Assembly (NCBI GenBank): GCA_036873135.1
Contig: JAPTYO010000010.1
Location: 6,796,634 to 6,860,633 of the forward strand
Length of the DNA: 64,000 nucleotides
Source of the DNA: Clarkia xantiana subsp. parviflora
Taxonomy: Eukaryota > Streptophyta > Magnoliopsida > Myrtales > Onagraceae
Reading direction: 5' to 3'
The translations under genes were made by a program, and so were the position numbers. Below the pieces are notes generated by a model. It did not search any database. It was given only the letters and a program-made list of their open reading frames with translations, and was not told where the DNA came from. Below, in pieces: positions 33,101 through 44,552 of the stretch (position 1 is its first letter; every line of letters begins with the position of its first letter).

Positions 33101-35347
33101 TACAATGACTTGACCGGCTTGCACACTGTCCTACCATCTCCTTTGAAACTCAGTTGCTTAGTGAACCCTTGTAGGACTTCCATGTAGACCTCTTCATTAA
33201 GATTTACTTGCAATAATGCATTATTCACATACATTTGATGTAAGGGCCATCCTTGAGCTGCTGCAATGCTCAAAATCAATCTCATAGTCACCATTTTAAC
33301 CACATGTGAGAAGGTGTCCTTGTAATCTATCCCTTCCTTCTATGTGTAACCATTTGTCACTAGCCATGCCTTGTACCTTTCAAAAGTGTCATCAGAATGG
33401 TATTTCACATTGTAGACCCACTTGCATCCAATGAGTTTTTTTATCTTTAGAAAGAGGAACCAACTCCCAAGTGATATTATCTTCAAGTGCTTTGATTTCT
33501 TGCTGCATTGCATCCACCCAATTCTCTTGTTCAGCAGCTTCAATAAAAGTAGTTGGCTCTCTCTCCTTCTCTAAAGAACTAAGAAAGCTATTGTACTCAG
33601 AGGATATAGAAGAATAGCTCACTACCTTGCAAGACATATTGAAATTGCGTTGCCAAGTAGGCTTTTTAGAGACTCTATTTGATCGTCTCAGTGGAAAGTT
33701 TGGTATATGATCATTATCTTGAAACTAAGCTTCTGATAAAACATCTGCTTGAGAACCCTGATCTTCAGTACAGGGCTCCTGAGAACTTTACTGAGACACA
33801 TCGACTATAGGAGAAACTGCATCTTGACTGTGAGTATGGAAATCTTCAAAGGTAAACTCATTTGATCTTCCAATGCCAATATCCAACTCATCTTCTATTC
33901 TCGGAGAATATGCTAGCAAAATGTGCAACCTATCTTCTGATGCACCCTTGAAAGGAAATGTGTGCTCTCGAAATAACACATCCCCGCTCACAAACAAGCT
34001 CTTTGTCTGCAAGTTGAACAGGATATATCCCTTCTGATTGTGAGAATACCCCATCATCACAGAAAGAATTGCTTTGGGCTTGAATTTAGCTCGATTAAGA
34101 ACATCTTTGGCAAATGCAAGACACCTAGAAATCCTTAGATGATTAATAACTGCTTTCTTTTCATAGAGAACCTCATAAGGGATTCTTCCATTTATTGCAC
34201 TGGAGGCCAAAAAATTGATCAAGTGACATGCAACATGAACACATAGACCCAAAAATCTATCTGGAATAAACCCTTGAAATTTTAGTGCTCGAGCAATCTC
34301 AAGGAGATGTCGATGCTTCCTCTCAACGACCCCATTTTGTTGTGGTGTATACACACAACTGATCTGATGTTGTATCCCCAAATCAAGGAACAAGCTCTTC
34401 ATCATTGAATTGCAGAACTCCATCCCATTATCACTTCTAAAACACTGAATGACCTACCCAAACTGTGTCTTTGCTATTGAGATGAAATTTTTTACATGTA
34501 AGAATTAAGATCACCCCATCCTTGTGTTTCATCAGGTATACCCATGTAGCTCTGCTATAATCATTCTAACCCTATAAGGTCCCTACACATCCAAATGAAT
34601 CAAGGCAAAGACTTTATTAGCTTTAGAGTTGCTATGTTGAAAATGCAATCTTGTTTGCTTTGCTAATGGACAAGCATTACAATCCCTTATTGATTTCTCA
34701 GTATCTCAAGGAAATTGAAAGAAATTCTTTAACTGCTGAGCAGGTATGTGCCCCATTCTCTGAAGGTGAACCCTAACTGTTGATTTCTCTCTTTTAACTT
34801 CTATTGCCCTAAAGGTGAACCCTAGAGTGAAATTGATATTATTAATAGTATGATGCAAATATTAGGTGTGGTTAAAAAATTTCATATTTATTCATACTTT
34901 TAAAGTTTCATATATTACAATTAAGTCCACCTAGTAATAAAAAAACCAAAAGCATGATGCTATTGGAGCATGATAGAAAAATCCTTTAAAATTGAAAGTT
35001 GAGATACCAAAATTTGAAAAACGGGTAGATATTTGTTAAACGGTAAAAGTTTAGTTAACCCTGTTGTTTATGTTCTCTAATTTTCATGATTGATGATGTA
35101 TTAGGCATGGAGCAACGGGAGGGTACATTGTGCACCGCACCGTGCCATGATGAGACGCGGCGATACAAGGTACTCTATCGGCTTGTTTTCTTCCTCAAAA
35201 GGAACAGTGCAATGCCCAGAAGAGCTTGTTGATGGTGAACATCCTTTGCTCTTCAAGCCGTTCAACGAAATTGAGATGCTCCGTTTCATCCAGAAGCAGG
35301 TACACCGAGTATCCAAAATCACACTCAAGACGTATTGTGGAGTTTAG
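30148..35347 (+). CDS. 2-oxoglutarate/Fe(II)-dependent dioxygenase, AOP-like (3 exons)
   Basis: Spliced CDS 30148-30533, 30936-31263, 35105-35347 gives 318 aa without a stop; phases at both introns fit (AG/GTTAAT..CAG and TTG/GTAGGC..TTAG). The family oxidises a small molecule with 2-oxoglutarate and O2 in the cytosol; the substrate cannot be told from sequence. The iron ligands are H191 and D193 (PIHTDKNF) and H250 (in HCAPHR), and the 2-oxoglutarate-binding R-x-S is R260-Y-S262. Length and layout match the AOP1-type group ([30 protein letters not shown] blocks). The usual HSPYHRV is HCAPHRA here, which may alter the pocket. Intron 2 (3.84 kb) contains an antisense copia remnant, yet the reading frame is intact, so the gene may still work. 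Its 3' flank is a duplicate of the kaurene oxidase 3' flank. Confidence 0.88.
31690..34830 (-). mobile_element. Copia-type LTR retrotransposon remnant in intron 2 of the dioxygenase gene
   Basis: Minus-strand fragments in pol order: degraded integrase zinc region (about 34640-34720), integrase core (34423-33788, with [16 protein letters not shown]), RT pieces (33543-32842, with [13 protein letters not shown]) and RNase H end (32218-31958, with [10 protein letters not shown]). A 3' LTR seems to run from about 31957 (TGTTGAAG on the minus strand) to about 31690, with TCTATAAATAG at about 31810. gag and the 5' LTR are missing and there are many stops and frameshifts. Orientation is opposite to the host gene, which avoids the element's sense-strand splice and poly(A) signals. 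Confidence 0.85.
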
Positions 35348-35767
35348 ATGTGCATGCATTTCAATGTCTCCTTCATTACCTGTTTGTCTGCTCTTTAATT
35401 TGGTGTATCGTTTAAAGAGCTTTTTCTTTAATTAAGCCTTCGACTGTGTAGTGTGCTTCGGCTTAGCAGTGATCCAACTATATCTTTCTCACAAAATGAA
35501 GAAAAAAAAATTTATTGATTGTTTGTTTGTTGAAACGATTCAATTGTTTCAATCTGATTACAATTTGAGATTCAGATAAATCTCATCTTCTTTTTCATAT
35601 TATGTTGTTTAGGGTGGTAGTTTGTAGTTTTTTTCAATAGTGAAAATGTTAACATAATAGTCTGATGCTCTCTTCAATATCTTGATTGAGAAATTATTAC
35701 CTATAGAGTGTAGGTGATTTCTCGTAATTAACGCTTGCTCAAGCGTCAGAATATCTTAGTAATAGTT

Positions 35768-35891
35768 TATATATATATATATATAAAAATATACATTGCT
35801 TTCGCAATTTCGGACCGGGAGCGTCTCCCCAAAGCGGCGTCGCCCACTAGAACGCAACTCGCTTTACCAGTTGGTCCAACCAATCATGGGT
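35768..35891 (-). mobile_element. Candidate tRNA-derived SINE (about 124 bp)
   Basis: Flanked by the 12-bp direct repeat TTAGTAATAGTT (35756-35767 and 35892-35903). On the minus strand it has an A-box-like TGGTAAAGCGAG and, about 45 bases on, a B-box-like GGTCCGAAAT, ending in an AT-rich tail. It is absent from the paralogous segment near 48264. Family not identified. Confidence 0.65.
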
Positions 35892-36181
35892 TTAGTAATA
35901 GTTGATATTGGCAACGTTTCTATCATTTCCTCGTGTACTACAATTTTTAAAGTGTCATCATATTTTTTATTTACAAAATACTTTCAAGCATCGAGTAAAT
36001 TTTAACATCATTTTTATTCAAAATAAGTTGTTACTACAAACGACCGTTAGTAGCTTTGCTACTTGCACTTATTGCCGACATAAGCAAACCTGATATATTT
36101 TAAGTGTTTTATGAAGCAGTTGCAAGACATAGCAGTACTTTCACAATTATGGTACGAAATGATATATTTATTTATAGTTTA

Positions 36182-37038
36182 AGGTTAAGAATCTATGAAA
36201 GGTCTGAACTATCACCAATGTTAACGGGAGAGGTCTGAAATTTAAAAAGTTAATAACAGAGGTCTGAAATTTCAATTTTGTTGATTTGAGGTTTTCCGTC
36301 CATTTTTATGGTTAAATTTAACAGAATTGTGTGAAATGACATTTTTGTCCCTTTAATATTTTGTTTTATTTAATATCTTATTTAAGGAAACGTGAAATGA
36401 CAATTTTACCCCTAAAGTCAAATTAAAACCACCCAACTCCGGCCACCACCACCCGACTCCGGCCACCAACACCCGACTCCGGCGACCACCACCTCGACTC
36501 CGACGACCACCACCTCGGCTCCGGCAACCCGACTCCGACCACCACCTCAGCAAAAAAGCTCCGATCGGGGCCAAAAAGCTCCGATCGGAGTCCAATCGGG
36601 GCCGGTGGCTCCGATCGGAGCCTAATCGGGGCCGGTGGCTCCGATCGGAGCCCAATCGGGGCCGGTGGCTCCGATTTTGGCCCAATCGGAGCCTTGGTGG
36701 TGGTCGCCGGAGTACGGTGGTGTTCGCCGCGATTGGTGGTCGCCGGAGTACGATTGGTGGTCGCCGGAGTACCGTGGTGGCTTCAAGGGCATTTTGGTCT
36801 TTTCACTCCAAGCATGTGAGGGGCACACTTGATAGAAGGGCATTTTTGGAAATTTATTTTATTTCCGTTCACATGCCAAGCATGTGACCAATTTCCGTTA
36901 GTTTTAACGGAAAAAACTAACGGAGACCGCTGTTATCAACAAAACAAAAATTTCAGACCTCTGTTATTAACTTTTTAAATTTCAGACATCTCCCGTTAAC
37001 ATGAGTGATAGTTCAGACCTTTCATAGGTTTTTAACCC
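36182..37038. mobile_element. Non-autonomous Mutator-like element (857 bp) with long inverted ends
   Basis: Terminal inverted repeats of about 95 bp (GGTTAA..., then CTATGAAAGGTCTGAACTAT) with few mismatches, flanked by the 9-bp duplication TATAGTTTA (36173-36181 and 37039-37047). The paralogous segment has the uninterrupted site (near 48640). The GC-rich interior (36425-36790) consists of CTCCGGCCACCACC-type repeats and about 30-bp repeats with GCTCCGATCGGAGC. No transposase and no recognisable captured gene. Confidence 0.9.
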
Positions 37039-37349
37039 TATAGTTTAATAGCGACAAATTTACGTGTCACGAGAAGTCAATTTTAACGTTACAAAAAGCT
37101 AATTTTAAGTTTCAACCCATGGGCGAGCCTGATTACAACAAGCTAAAGCACTTTATGTCTTATGGGTTAAGTGTGTGTGAGCAGAGACGGTAATAGATAA
37201 ATGTCCGCCTTAAGAAATAAAACCATAAATTCGAACTTGTCTTTACCGATATTCGAACCATCAGCTCTAATACAAATTATAAAATAATAAGATATTGTCT
37301 TAGCCAATCGGTCTAAACTCAAACTTGTGAATAAATACGTCGTTATATT

Positions 37350-37937
37350 TGATGTATATACACCCAATTTGAACCTGTCTCCCTTCGGATTGTCTTATTT
37401 TGATCGCCCCGCTCACGATTGTAAATCAAAACTTGGACCCGAATACCACACTCGAACTCGAACGGTCTGGACGAGACGAAAATATTTGTCCGGATCGGTC
37501 CGTCGGTTTCACCTAGGTTAGATCGATTTAGCTGGCCCGATCTCCCCTAGGAAGGATTGGGTGGCCTCACCCGACCTCTCCTAGGAGGGGTCAGAGACCT
37601 TTGGGGTCGAATTCTCCGTCCGACCCCAAGGATCCTGACATCCATTTTACCTGACCCATACTTAGACTTTTTCACCCACCTCTCCATGTCTTTAATGGTT
37701 TAAATCTTGCGGTTTTGTGTTAACAAAGAATGTTTAGGGATTAACGGTGTCATTAAGCCACCTTAATCCCCCTCATAGCCTATATATACTTCACAAGTTC
37801 TATTCATTTGAACAAGTTTACATCTTTGCATGCTTAACTCTGTCCTCTCTCTAGTATTCTCTCTCTCTAGAACCCGATCTCATTTAGGCACCGGAGAGGG
37901 TTCACTGAGCACCACCCCCTGTTAGCATGTGGTGACA
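37350..37937 (+). repeat. Diverged Tat gypsy LTR with PBS start
   Basis: It starts TGATGTATATACACCCAATT, matching the E3 LTR (in reverse there), and shares CCTAGG-centred repeats, a TATA box (CCTATATATAC, about 37780) and CACCGGAGAGGGTTCA. It ends GGTGACA and is followed directly by TGGCGCCGT (37938-37946), a PBS start, so it is a 5' LTR whose element is interrupted 26 bp further by the copia insertion. Confidence 0.75.
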
Positions 37938-37963
37938 TGGCGCCGTAATTGGTAGCTCGTCAA

Positions 37964-38493
37964 TGTTAAGGAAATTACCTAAGTTAATTAGGTAACTGTC
38001 ACATTAGGTTAATTGGGGCAAGACCCAATCCCTATTTGACATGGGAGGCCCAAAATTGGGCCTCCCCCTTAATTCACAAGGTTTGGCCGAACCATGTACC
38101 ACATTGGTTGGAGAGAACTTTTGTCCACTCCACCAATGCTATATATAGGGGGTCTCCTAAGGGGTTTAACACATCAATCAAATTAATAAGTCCCTCCATT
38201 TAGGAACTTGAGAGAAACCCTCTCACCCTTAGTTGAGATTTTCGGTGTACATCAGTCCGAGGTTCTGTCCCCGTTGAAGAATCGATCAGAGGTTTTGATG
38301 TGGAGCTTATACCGCGTAGGACTTCTTCTCACGAAGAACTTGTACGGGTTCCGACCGGAGAATCAGAACTCCCTCCACAACGTTCTTGGGAAGGAAAGTT
38401 ATTAAGGTATGTGTACATTATTCCGTTGCGTAATTAGATTACTTACTAGTACACGTTTAGCATTCCGTAGTATTACGTCCCCGTAATCCAACA
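37964..38493 (+). repeat. Copia-like 5' LTR (530 bp)
   Basis: It starts TGTTAAGGAAATTACC and ends AATCCAACA. A TATA box GCTATATATAGGGGG lies at about 38129-38143. It is preceded by GTCAA, the presumed target site. Confidence 0.8.
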
Positions 38494-38494
38494 G

Positions 38495-38507
38495 TGGTAT
38501 CAGAGCC
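38495..38507 (+). other. Copia primer binding site
   Basis: TGGTATCAGAGCC is the standard copia PBS, complementary to the 3' end of initiator tRNA-Met, one base after the LTR. Confidence 0.9.
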
Positions 38508-39120
38508 AGGTTTAGGAGTTCTTAAATTTTTTATAAACTGATGTTCTTGAACCTTAAAAAAACCGAATTTTTATGTTTATGAACACCAAGGTATTTCCGA
38601 AAATTTAAACAAGAAATCATATGTTTGATCTTTAAAAACTTAAAATTTTCGGAATTTACATGTTTTTATAGATCAAAACCGAATTTTAGTTTTGAATTTG
38701 AGTTTGATGTTCATGATCTTCAAAAACACGATGAGTTTCATCAAGAACACTTTTTGGATTAATGATCAAGTTATGGCTTGATCTTAAAATTTGACAATTT
38801 TTCCAATTAAGGGTGTTTGTGCCGAAAACCCTAGTAAATTATTAGGTAAATTTTTTAATTTCTTAGGGTCCAAGCAAGGTAATTTCGGCCGGCCTAGGTT
38901 AGGGATATAGTTTGTCATATTTTAATTTTATTAAAAGGTAACTATATATCTATAAGTTGGAAAATATGGATAGGTTAACAATATAATATTGAAACATATA
39001 TTAACTATCAATATATATAGCTAAAATCTAGGGATTAATATATATTGATAGATTTAATTGCTATAAAAGATTAAGAAAATATATTGTCTACATATATTTT
39101 AATCCCTAAAGATATATTTG

Positions 39121-39161
<41 letters not shown>

Positions 39162-42100
39162 ATTGATTTACGTCTTAAAGATAGAATCTTGACAGTATTT
39201 ATATGTGTGCCGAATTTTTATATATATATTAGAAAAAATGGAAATTAATTTATTTAATTAAGGTTTCTTGGTGGCTAAGTTAAGTTTTTAGTGGACATCA
39301 AAACCTTACTTAGTCCACAAGAAAGCCTTTCGGCCGAACTCTATGAGTTTATGGGCCGGTCCAATTGCTAAACCGGAACGGGTTAAACCAATCCGGGTTT
39401 TCTTAATCGGGTGGACCTTTTCAGGTCGGGTCAAACCAGAGAAATTAAATAGAACCTAACCAAACCGGTTTTGTGTGATGAACCAAACCACAATCTTGTT
39501 TTATTAAACCGTTTCGGACCAAACCGTATTTTTAAATCAGACCGACTCGAACGGGATTTTTAAATTGGACCGAACCAAATTTTAAAAAATTTCGGAAATT
39601 TTTAAATGTTCAATAAAATAGGATGTCGAATTTTAAATCCAAAATGTTTTCGAACTTTAAAAGTTAACTTAAACAGTGCGCTTAGGGTTTACGTTTTAAC
39701 ACGTTTTCGGATAAAAACCCTAATACCTAGTTACAATTATGGGGATGGATCTCGGATATGCATATTTTTGGGACTGGATTAAATTAGTGGACTGAATTGC
39801 AATTGTTTACTTTCTGCAACATATATTAGAACTGTCGTCTTGACTTAGTCAATCTAGCTGGATAATAAATTGCGAGCATTGAGCTCTGGGATTTAAATAT
39901 ATGGTATGCGCAATAGGATAGACATGCTATGCTGATTGAAATTACCTAGAATCCTTGTCTAGAAATTTCGCATGATTGATTGTAAGCATGAATTGCAAGT
40001 CAGGCCCTAATATTTTCAAAATGTTTTCAAAACTGAAAATACCAATCGCCAATTATGCATGATGTATGCGGAAGTTGCATGTTTTGACACGTATGCTAGA
40101 ATGTTCAGTTCATGAATGAAAGCATTTGGCAATTTACTTTTAGTAGAATTATGTACGCTAAAGAACATTAGACGCATGACGCGTAAGCATGTTGTTTGGT
40201 TTGTTCGATATTGATGGTGTGATATAGTGTTATGCATGCGTAAATTATCGGATAATTCTTTTAAAATCAAAAGGGCCTTGGGAAAGCCAAGATCGGCCGG
40301 TACGCTTATTTGAAAATTTTCATTCCGGTAATTTGCAAAATAATAACCGTTTTCAAAATACTGATCTATTGGATTGAAGACGACAATGGTGTGAACTCTT
40401 TCACAACACCCCCTTCCCTCGGTTTACTGGCAGTCGGTTTGGTTTAGTGACTGAAGGATCACTATTCGTCGTATTCCATCTTAATAGATAATCTGATGTT
40501 TGCAATTCTGTCAAAATGTTATTGTCTTCCTAATTTGCATAATCATCAATGTGTGAGTTGGCTCAATTAGTGCGATTCGATATTACTCGCAATCTTGATG
40601 GTATTAATTATGATGAATAAAATTGGAGTGTTTGTTGAACTCTCCACTACGATTCCGAAAAGTGGAGAGGACAACTACGGATGAATATAGTAATCTGTAT
40701 GATTTTGACAATGAGAAATGAATGTGATAATTTGTTTCCCCAAGAATTGGAGTAGGTTCTTTGTTGATCTGAACGCATATATGGTACATTCGACCTTGGT
40801 AAAAAGGGATTGAAGAAGACTTCAATTGAAATCAGACAATGTTATAGCTTAGTATTCCTTCGTATCCGCCTCGGTCGAAGTAAGGATGCAAACGCTAGAA
40901 ATATTTCGGTTGAATGAGATGATATTCTCTCTTTCCATGGATGTCGGCGTAAAACCCGCATCGGGTCTTCAGGATGGAAGGTCCACATGGAAAGGATGTA
41001 CATGGTTTTCTGATATTGACAGGACTCAATAACCTTGAGCCTAATCAAATACAGTAACCACAGCAGTGAAAGGGAAACCTTATCTGCTCACCATAGTGAG
41101 TTCGAAAGAAGTGAACCATGATCCGCATAGCAAGAAGAGAACTGGACCGAATAAGTCCTATACGATAAACCGGTGGGTTAAACCCCGTTGATAAAGTGCG
41201 TCTCAAATACGCCTCGTAGGTCATGTGTATGAAGCTGTAAAATATTTTATACGGACACAGATCATTTGAAGTGATTCACTCGTGAATTTACTCAGACGAG
41301 ATGTTCAACATGACTCAAAGTTCTTGACTATATGCGCCAGCATCATGGATCAAATATGTAAACTTCAGATCAAGAACTATACCATTGTCATTTATCGTTC
41401 GTTGTTCGTTTCTAAAAATTTGGTTATTTTGAGATTCGGAGTTATTGAATAAAGTAATTGTTGCTCGATTCGAAGCTCAATTTGCCCAATCAATTTAACG
41501 TCTCGGTTGAACGAGAACGATCCGAAACGAAAATAAAAACCTACGGGTTAGGACCAAAATTTTGACCAGGTAAAAGTGGACGAATAAAACGAAACGAATC
41601 ACATACTCCATCATCTCAGTCGGTACAACTGAACTGAACATACCCGTCGATTGCGTAGCTAGATCGAAAGATTTAGTAATTCTTATTTGTTAGTACTCCA
41701 TTTAAAATGATTATTTGCGTAATAACTAAACATGTTTAAAACCGATTAAATTAAATTTGGAAACGAAGCGATTTAAACCACGGGATAAAACTGGTTTATG
41801 CGTCGTACGCGGGTGTGCCTCGAGAGACGGAACACATCGTTTTGAAGTAAAAATTTAATTATGAAGTGTTTTAATAAATGAATGCTGAATTTTCGTTTAT
41901 AATCCTTTGGAAATAACTCATTGATGACTACTATAGTTAGAAGTATGCTTTAATACTACTACGATCGAGTAGTACATCAACTATAGCATTAAGCAAGAGC
42001 TCAAATGAATAGTCCATGAGGTGGATAAGTCTCTGGATGAGTTAACAAACGAAAGGATGTAGTCAGTAAAATGACACTCCCACTATAAGCCTTTGACGAA

Positions 42101-42872
42101 AAGTTTGGCTAAGCAATCATATTATTAAATACTTCAAGAAACATAGTTTAAAATTACATTATGTTAGAACTCAACATTAATTGTTCCTACGGGATGAAAT
42201 TAAGTTGATTCATATTAATGTAACACTATGTTCCAATAAAATCGGTTGGAGCGTTACCTTAAAAGCTAAGAAATGATACGGGTGAAACCTTATCATAAAG
42301 CAGCATTAATTTGCACATTAAACATGTATTTATTAAGAGTACGGTCTACTCTTAAAGAATACAAGTTTAAGATTAGCTTGGAATATTAATGGTAACGTGG
42401 TCGAACATGACACATTATAGAAATTTGAGGATGGACTTCCAATGCTTTGCGGAACGAAACGAACTAAAGTACTGATCGGATTAAAATGGATAACGGAGAT
42501 TCTCAGGTCCCACTTACTTCGAGTGGGAGAATGATATAACATTAATAAATGCACTAGTGAATGACATGGTAAATGATAACGTCATCATAATAAATCCTGT
42601 GAGAGGGCTCACTCCCCCTCACATAATCATCACTAAATGTTAATGCGAATCAAGTCGGACCTGATAATCATAATGTTGAACTATTGGATGAAAATCCAAT
42701 AGTCATCACAACTGCCCATTATTCCTAGTGGGAGGAAACGACTAACTTGATTCCAGATCCTAGTGATCAAGGAATAAATCTCGGAGGTAAAATCCTGAGA
42801 CCAAGAGGTCATTCTAAGAAAGTTGTAGACTAAAGTTCTAGCACCACCATTGTTTCCAGTGGGAGTAATGCT

Positions 42873-43170
42873 CCTAAGAATCAAAGCTGTTGCGGTTCCT
42901 GCTGAGAGATACACTCTCGGGAACAGGGCAAGCCATACACCTAATCTTTCCCCTGCATAAATAAGGATGAATCCAATTTCAAATGATACTTTCAACAGAA
43001 ATTAAGTTCTTTTTTTTTAAAACCTTTTTGGCTTTTGCTAATCCATCAACAAACATTAAGTGTCTTCTTGCATTAATAACACGTCTCTGATACCAAATGA
43101 TGCAACAATAATGAAAAACTATAGAGAAGTTCTTTGGTATTACATTGATATTGTTGTAATACTATAATGG
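42873..43170 (-). pseudogene. Fragment of the LHT-like 8 transporter gene (intron 2 end plus start of exon 3)
   Basis: On the minus strand it matches 50982-51311: the start of exon 3 (GERLGVWLALFP.VYLSAGTATAL, with a changed residue) and the adjoining intron 2 stretch up to TAATACTATAAT. It begins exactly after the polypurine-like tract of the copia-like element. No donor or downstream exon is present, so it cannot be a gene. Confidence 0.85.
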
Positions 43171-44552
43171 GTTAATAACTTAAAAACTGTCCAAAGTTTA
43201 CTCTATGTAAAAATTAGATGTATGAAGTTTGAAATGTTAAAATGGACTTTTCCAAGTTTCATTTTTGTTGAAATTTGGTGTCTATGCGCGTCTTTTCATC
43301 TCCATTCAATCATTTTCATCAAACTACCCACCCACTCATAATCCATCACTCTTTACTTTTCACAAAATCGTCAAATTTCACCTAAAAATTGACATTAAAA
43401 AAAAGTTTCTAAAAGAGTGGTGTGGAGCCATTTTCCAAGGACAACAAAGTGAGATTTACTTGCGCGAATGTGGTCAACTTCTTAGGTGACGGTCCCGGAA
43501 AGATGACGAGAAGGGCGTGTGTATGGGAGCTCGAAATTTGACAGATGGTTTCGTCGGAATTGACTTCTCTAAAGTAATCACACTGAGACACCACATTTTT
43601 AGTCTAGGTGTGGAGCGAGCATGCTATGGGTGCTGCCCATAGCATGCTATTTGATTTTTTTTAAAAAAATAAAGAAAAACTAAAAATGGAAAATGATCTA
43701 AACAAACAACCGTGAATGTGTATTAATGATGTGTCTCGACTATTCTTTTTTAAACAAATTATCTCAAGGTAAGGAGGAGGTTCTACAGAATTTAGCTTAG
43801 AGTGGAAAAAATCTGGTCCATAATGGCTCATGGTCTGTGTAGATGGGCCGAAGCCCGAATTATTTTAGTTGGGCTTATGTAATGTAGGAAATAGCTCGAA
43901 TTGCAGCGCTTTTCTATGCGAAAATATCAAATGAAAAAGAATTATTCACCTGATTCAGAACATGAAGGACTAAAAGGCAAAAACCAAAGAATCCAACAGA
44001 CAGAGATGCCTCCTCGACAACAGTTCCCTCCATTTCTTGTCGGCACTGCCAGGTGGCGGTCCGCTCCCTCCCGCTACGTTCCATCTACAATTATCTCGTG
44101 AATCGCCTTCAGCAAGGTATTATTCCCAAATTCAAAAAGTTAGAGATGGGGATGGATCTTGTCTTCATTTCTTGATCCTTACTAAACCGAGGGGTTAGCG
44201 ATTAGCATCCTCAGGTTCTTGGTTAATTCTTTGTGATTTTTCTGTTTTGTATTGTATTTTCTAGTGCGAGAAAGCGGGTGTTCTTGATTGTGTGTTTAGT
44301 ATATACTATTAATTAACGCGTTCAATGCATATAGTGATTAATGAATAAACTAAAACGAGCGGATGGGTTTTTCTAAAATTCGATTAATTTACAACGGGGA
44401 CACGTCAAGGTATAGTCCAAACTGCAGATCGTAAGAATCTCTGCAAAAATTATCCCTTTTTCTTTCTTTCATTTATTTATTTATATTTATTTAACGCCGT
44501 TGCTTCTGGTAAAGAAAGGTCTCAGTCCATTACTATCTCTTTCTCTTCAATC
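43171..44552 (+). other. Upstream region of the kaurene oxidase gene
   Basis: Mostly non-coding. It holds a perfect 13-bp-arm hairpin (arms 43618-43630 and 43636-43648, AGCATGCTATGGG). A TATA-like TTATATTTATTT is at about 44478-44490. The 43901-44101 frame is not supported as a gene. Confidence 0.45.

Larger units (their letters stand above)
35348..37090 (+). repeat. Segmental duplicate A: copy of the kaurene oxidase 3' flank
   Basis: From just after the dioxygenase stop, this stretch aligns with 47287-48690 downstream of the kaurene oxidase stop. Shared blocks include AAGCCTTCGACTGTGTAGTG, GGGTGGTAGTTT, TTTCTCGTAATTAACGCTTG, and a long block around ACAATTTTTAAAGTGTCATC. It is interrupted by a SINE (35768-35891) and a MULE (36182-37038) absent from the other copy. 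Confidence 0.85.
37964..42872 (+). mobile_element. Decayed or non-autonomous copia-like LTR element lacking its 3' LTR
   Basis: It has a 5' LTR (37964-38493), a copia-type PBS (38495-38507), a 4.3-kb interior with no frame over about 85 codons and no recognisable pol motif, and a purine-rich CCAGTGGGAG (about 42857-42866) like a copia polypurine tract. The expected LTR start does not follow; a host gene fragment does. The interior could be a non-coding derivative or an old copy decayed beyond recognition. Confidence 0.65.

Noticed and set aside
35796..35891. tRNA gene
   Set aside because: Box-like motifs are present but no cloverleaf could be drawn, and the flanking 12-bp repeats fit a SINE.
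36353..36843. Frames in the GC-rich interior of the MULE as a captured host gene
   Set aside because: The translations are low-complexity repeats and match no domain I recognise; no intron-exon structure.
42681..42995. Minus-strand 104-codon frame as an independent transporter gene
   Set aside because: Only a fragment of exon 3 plus intron 2 is present; downstream sequence does not encode the rest.
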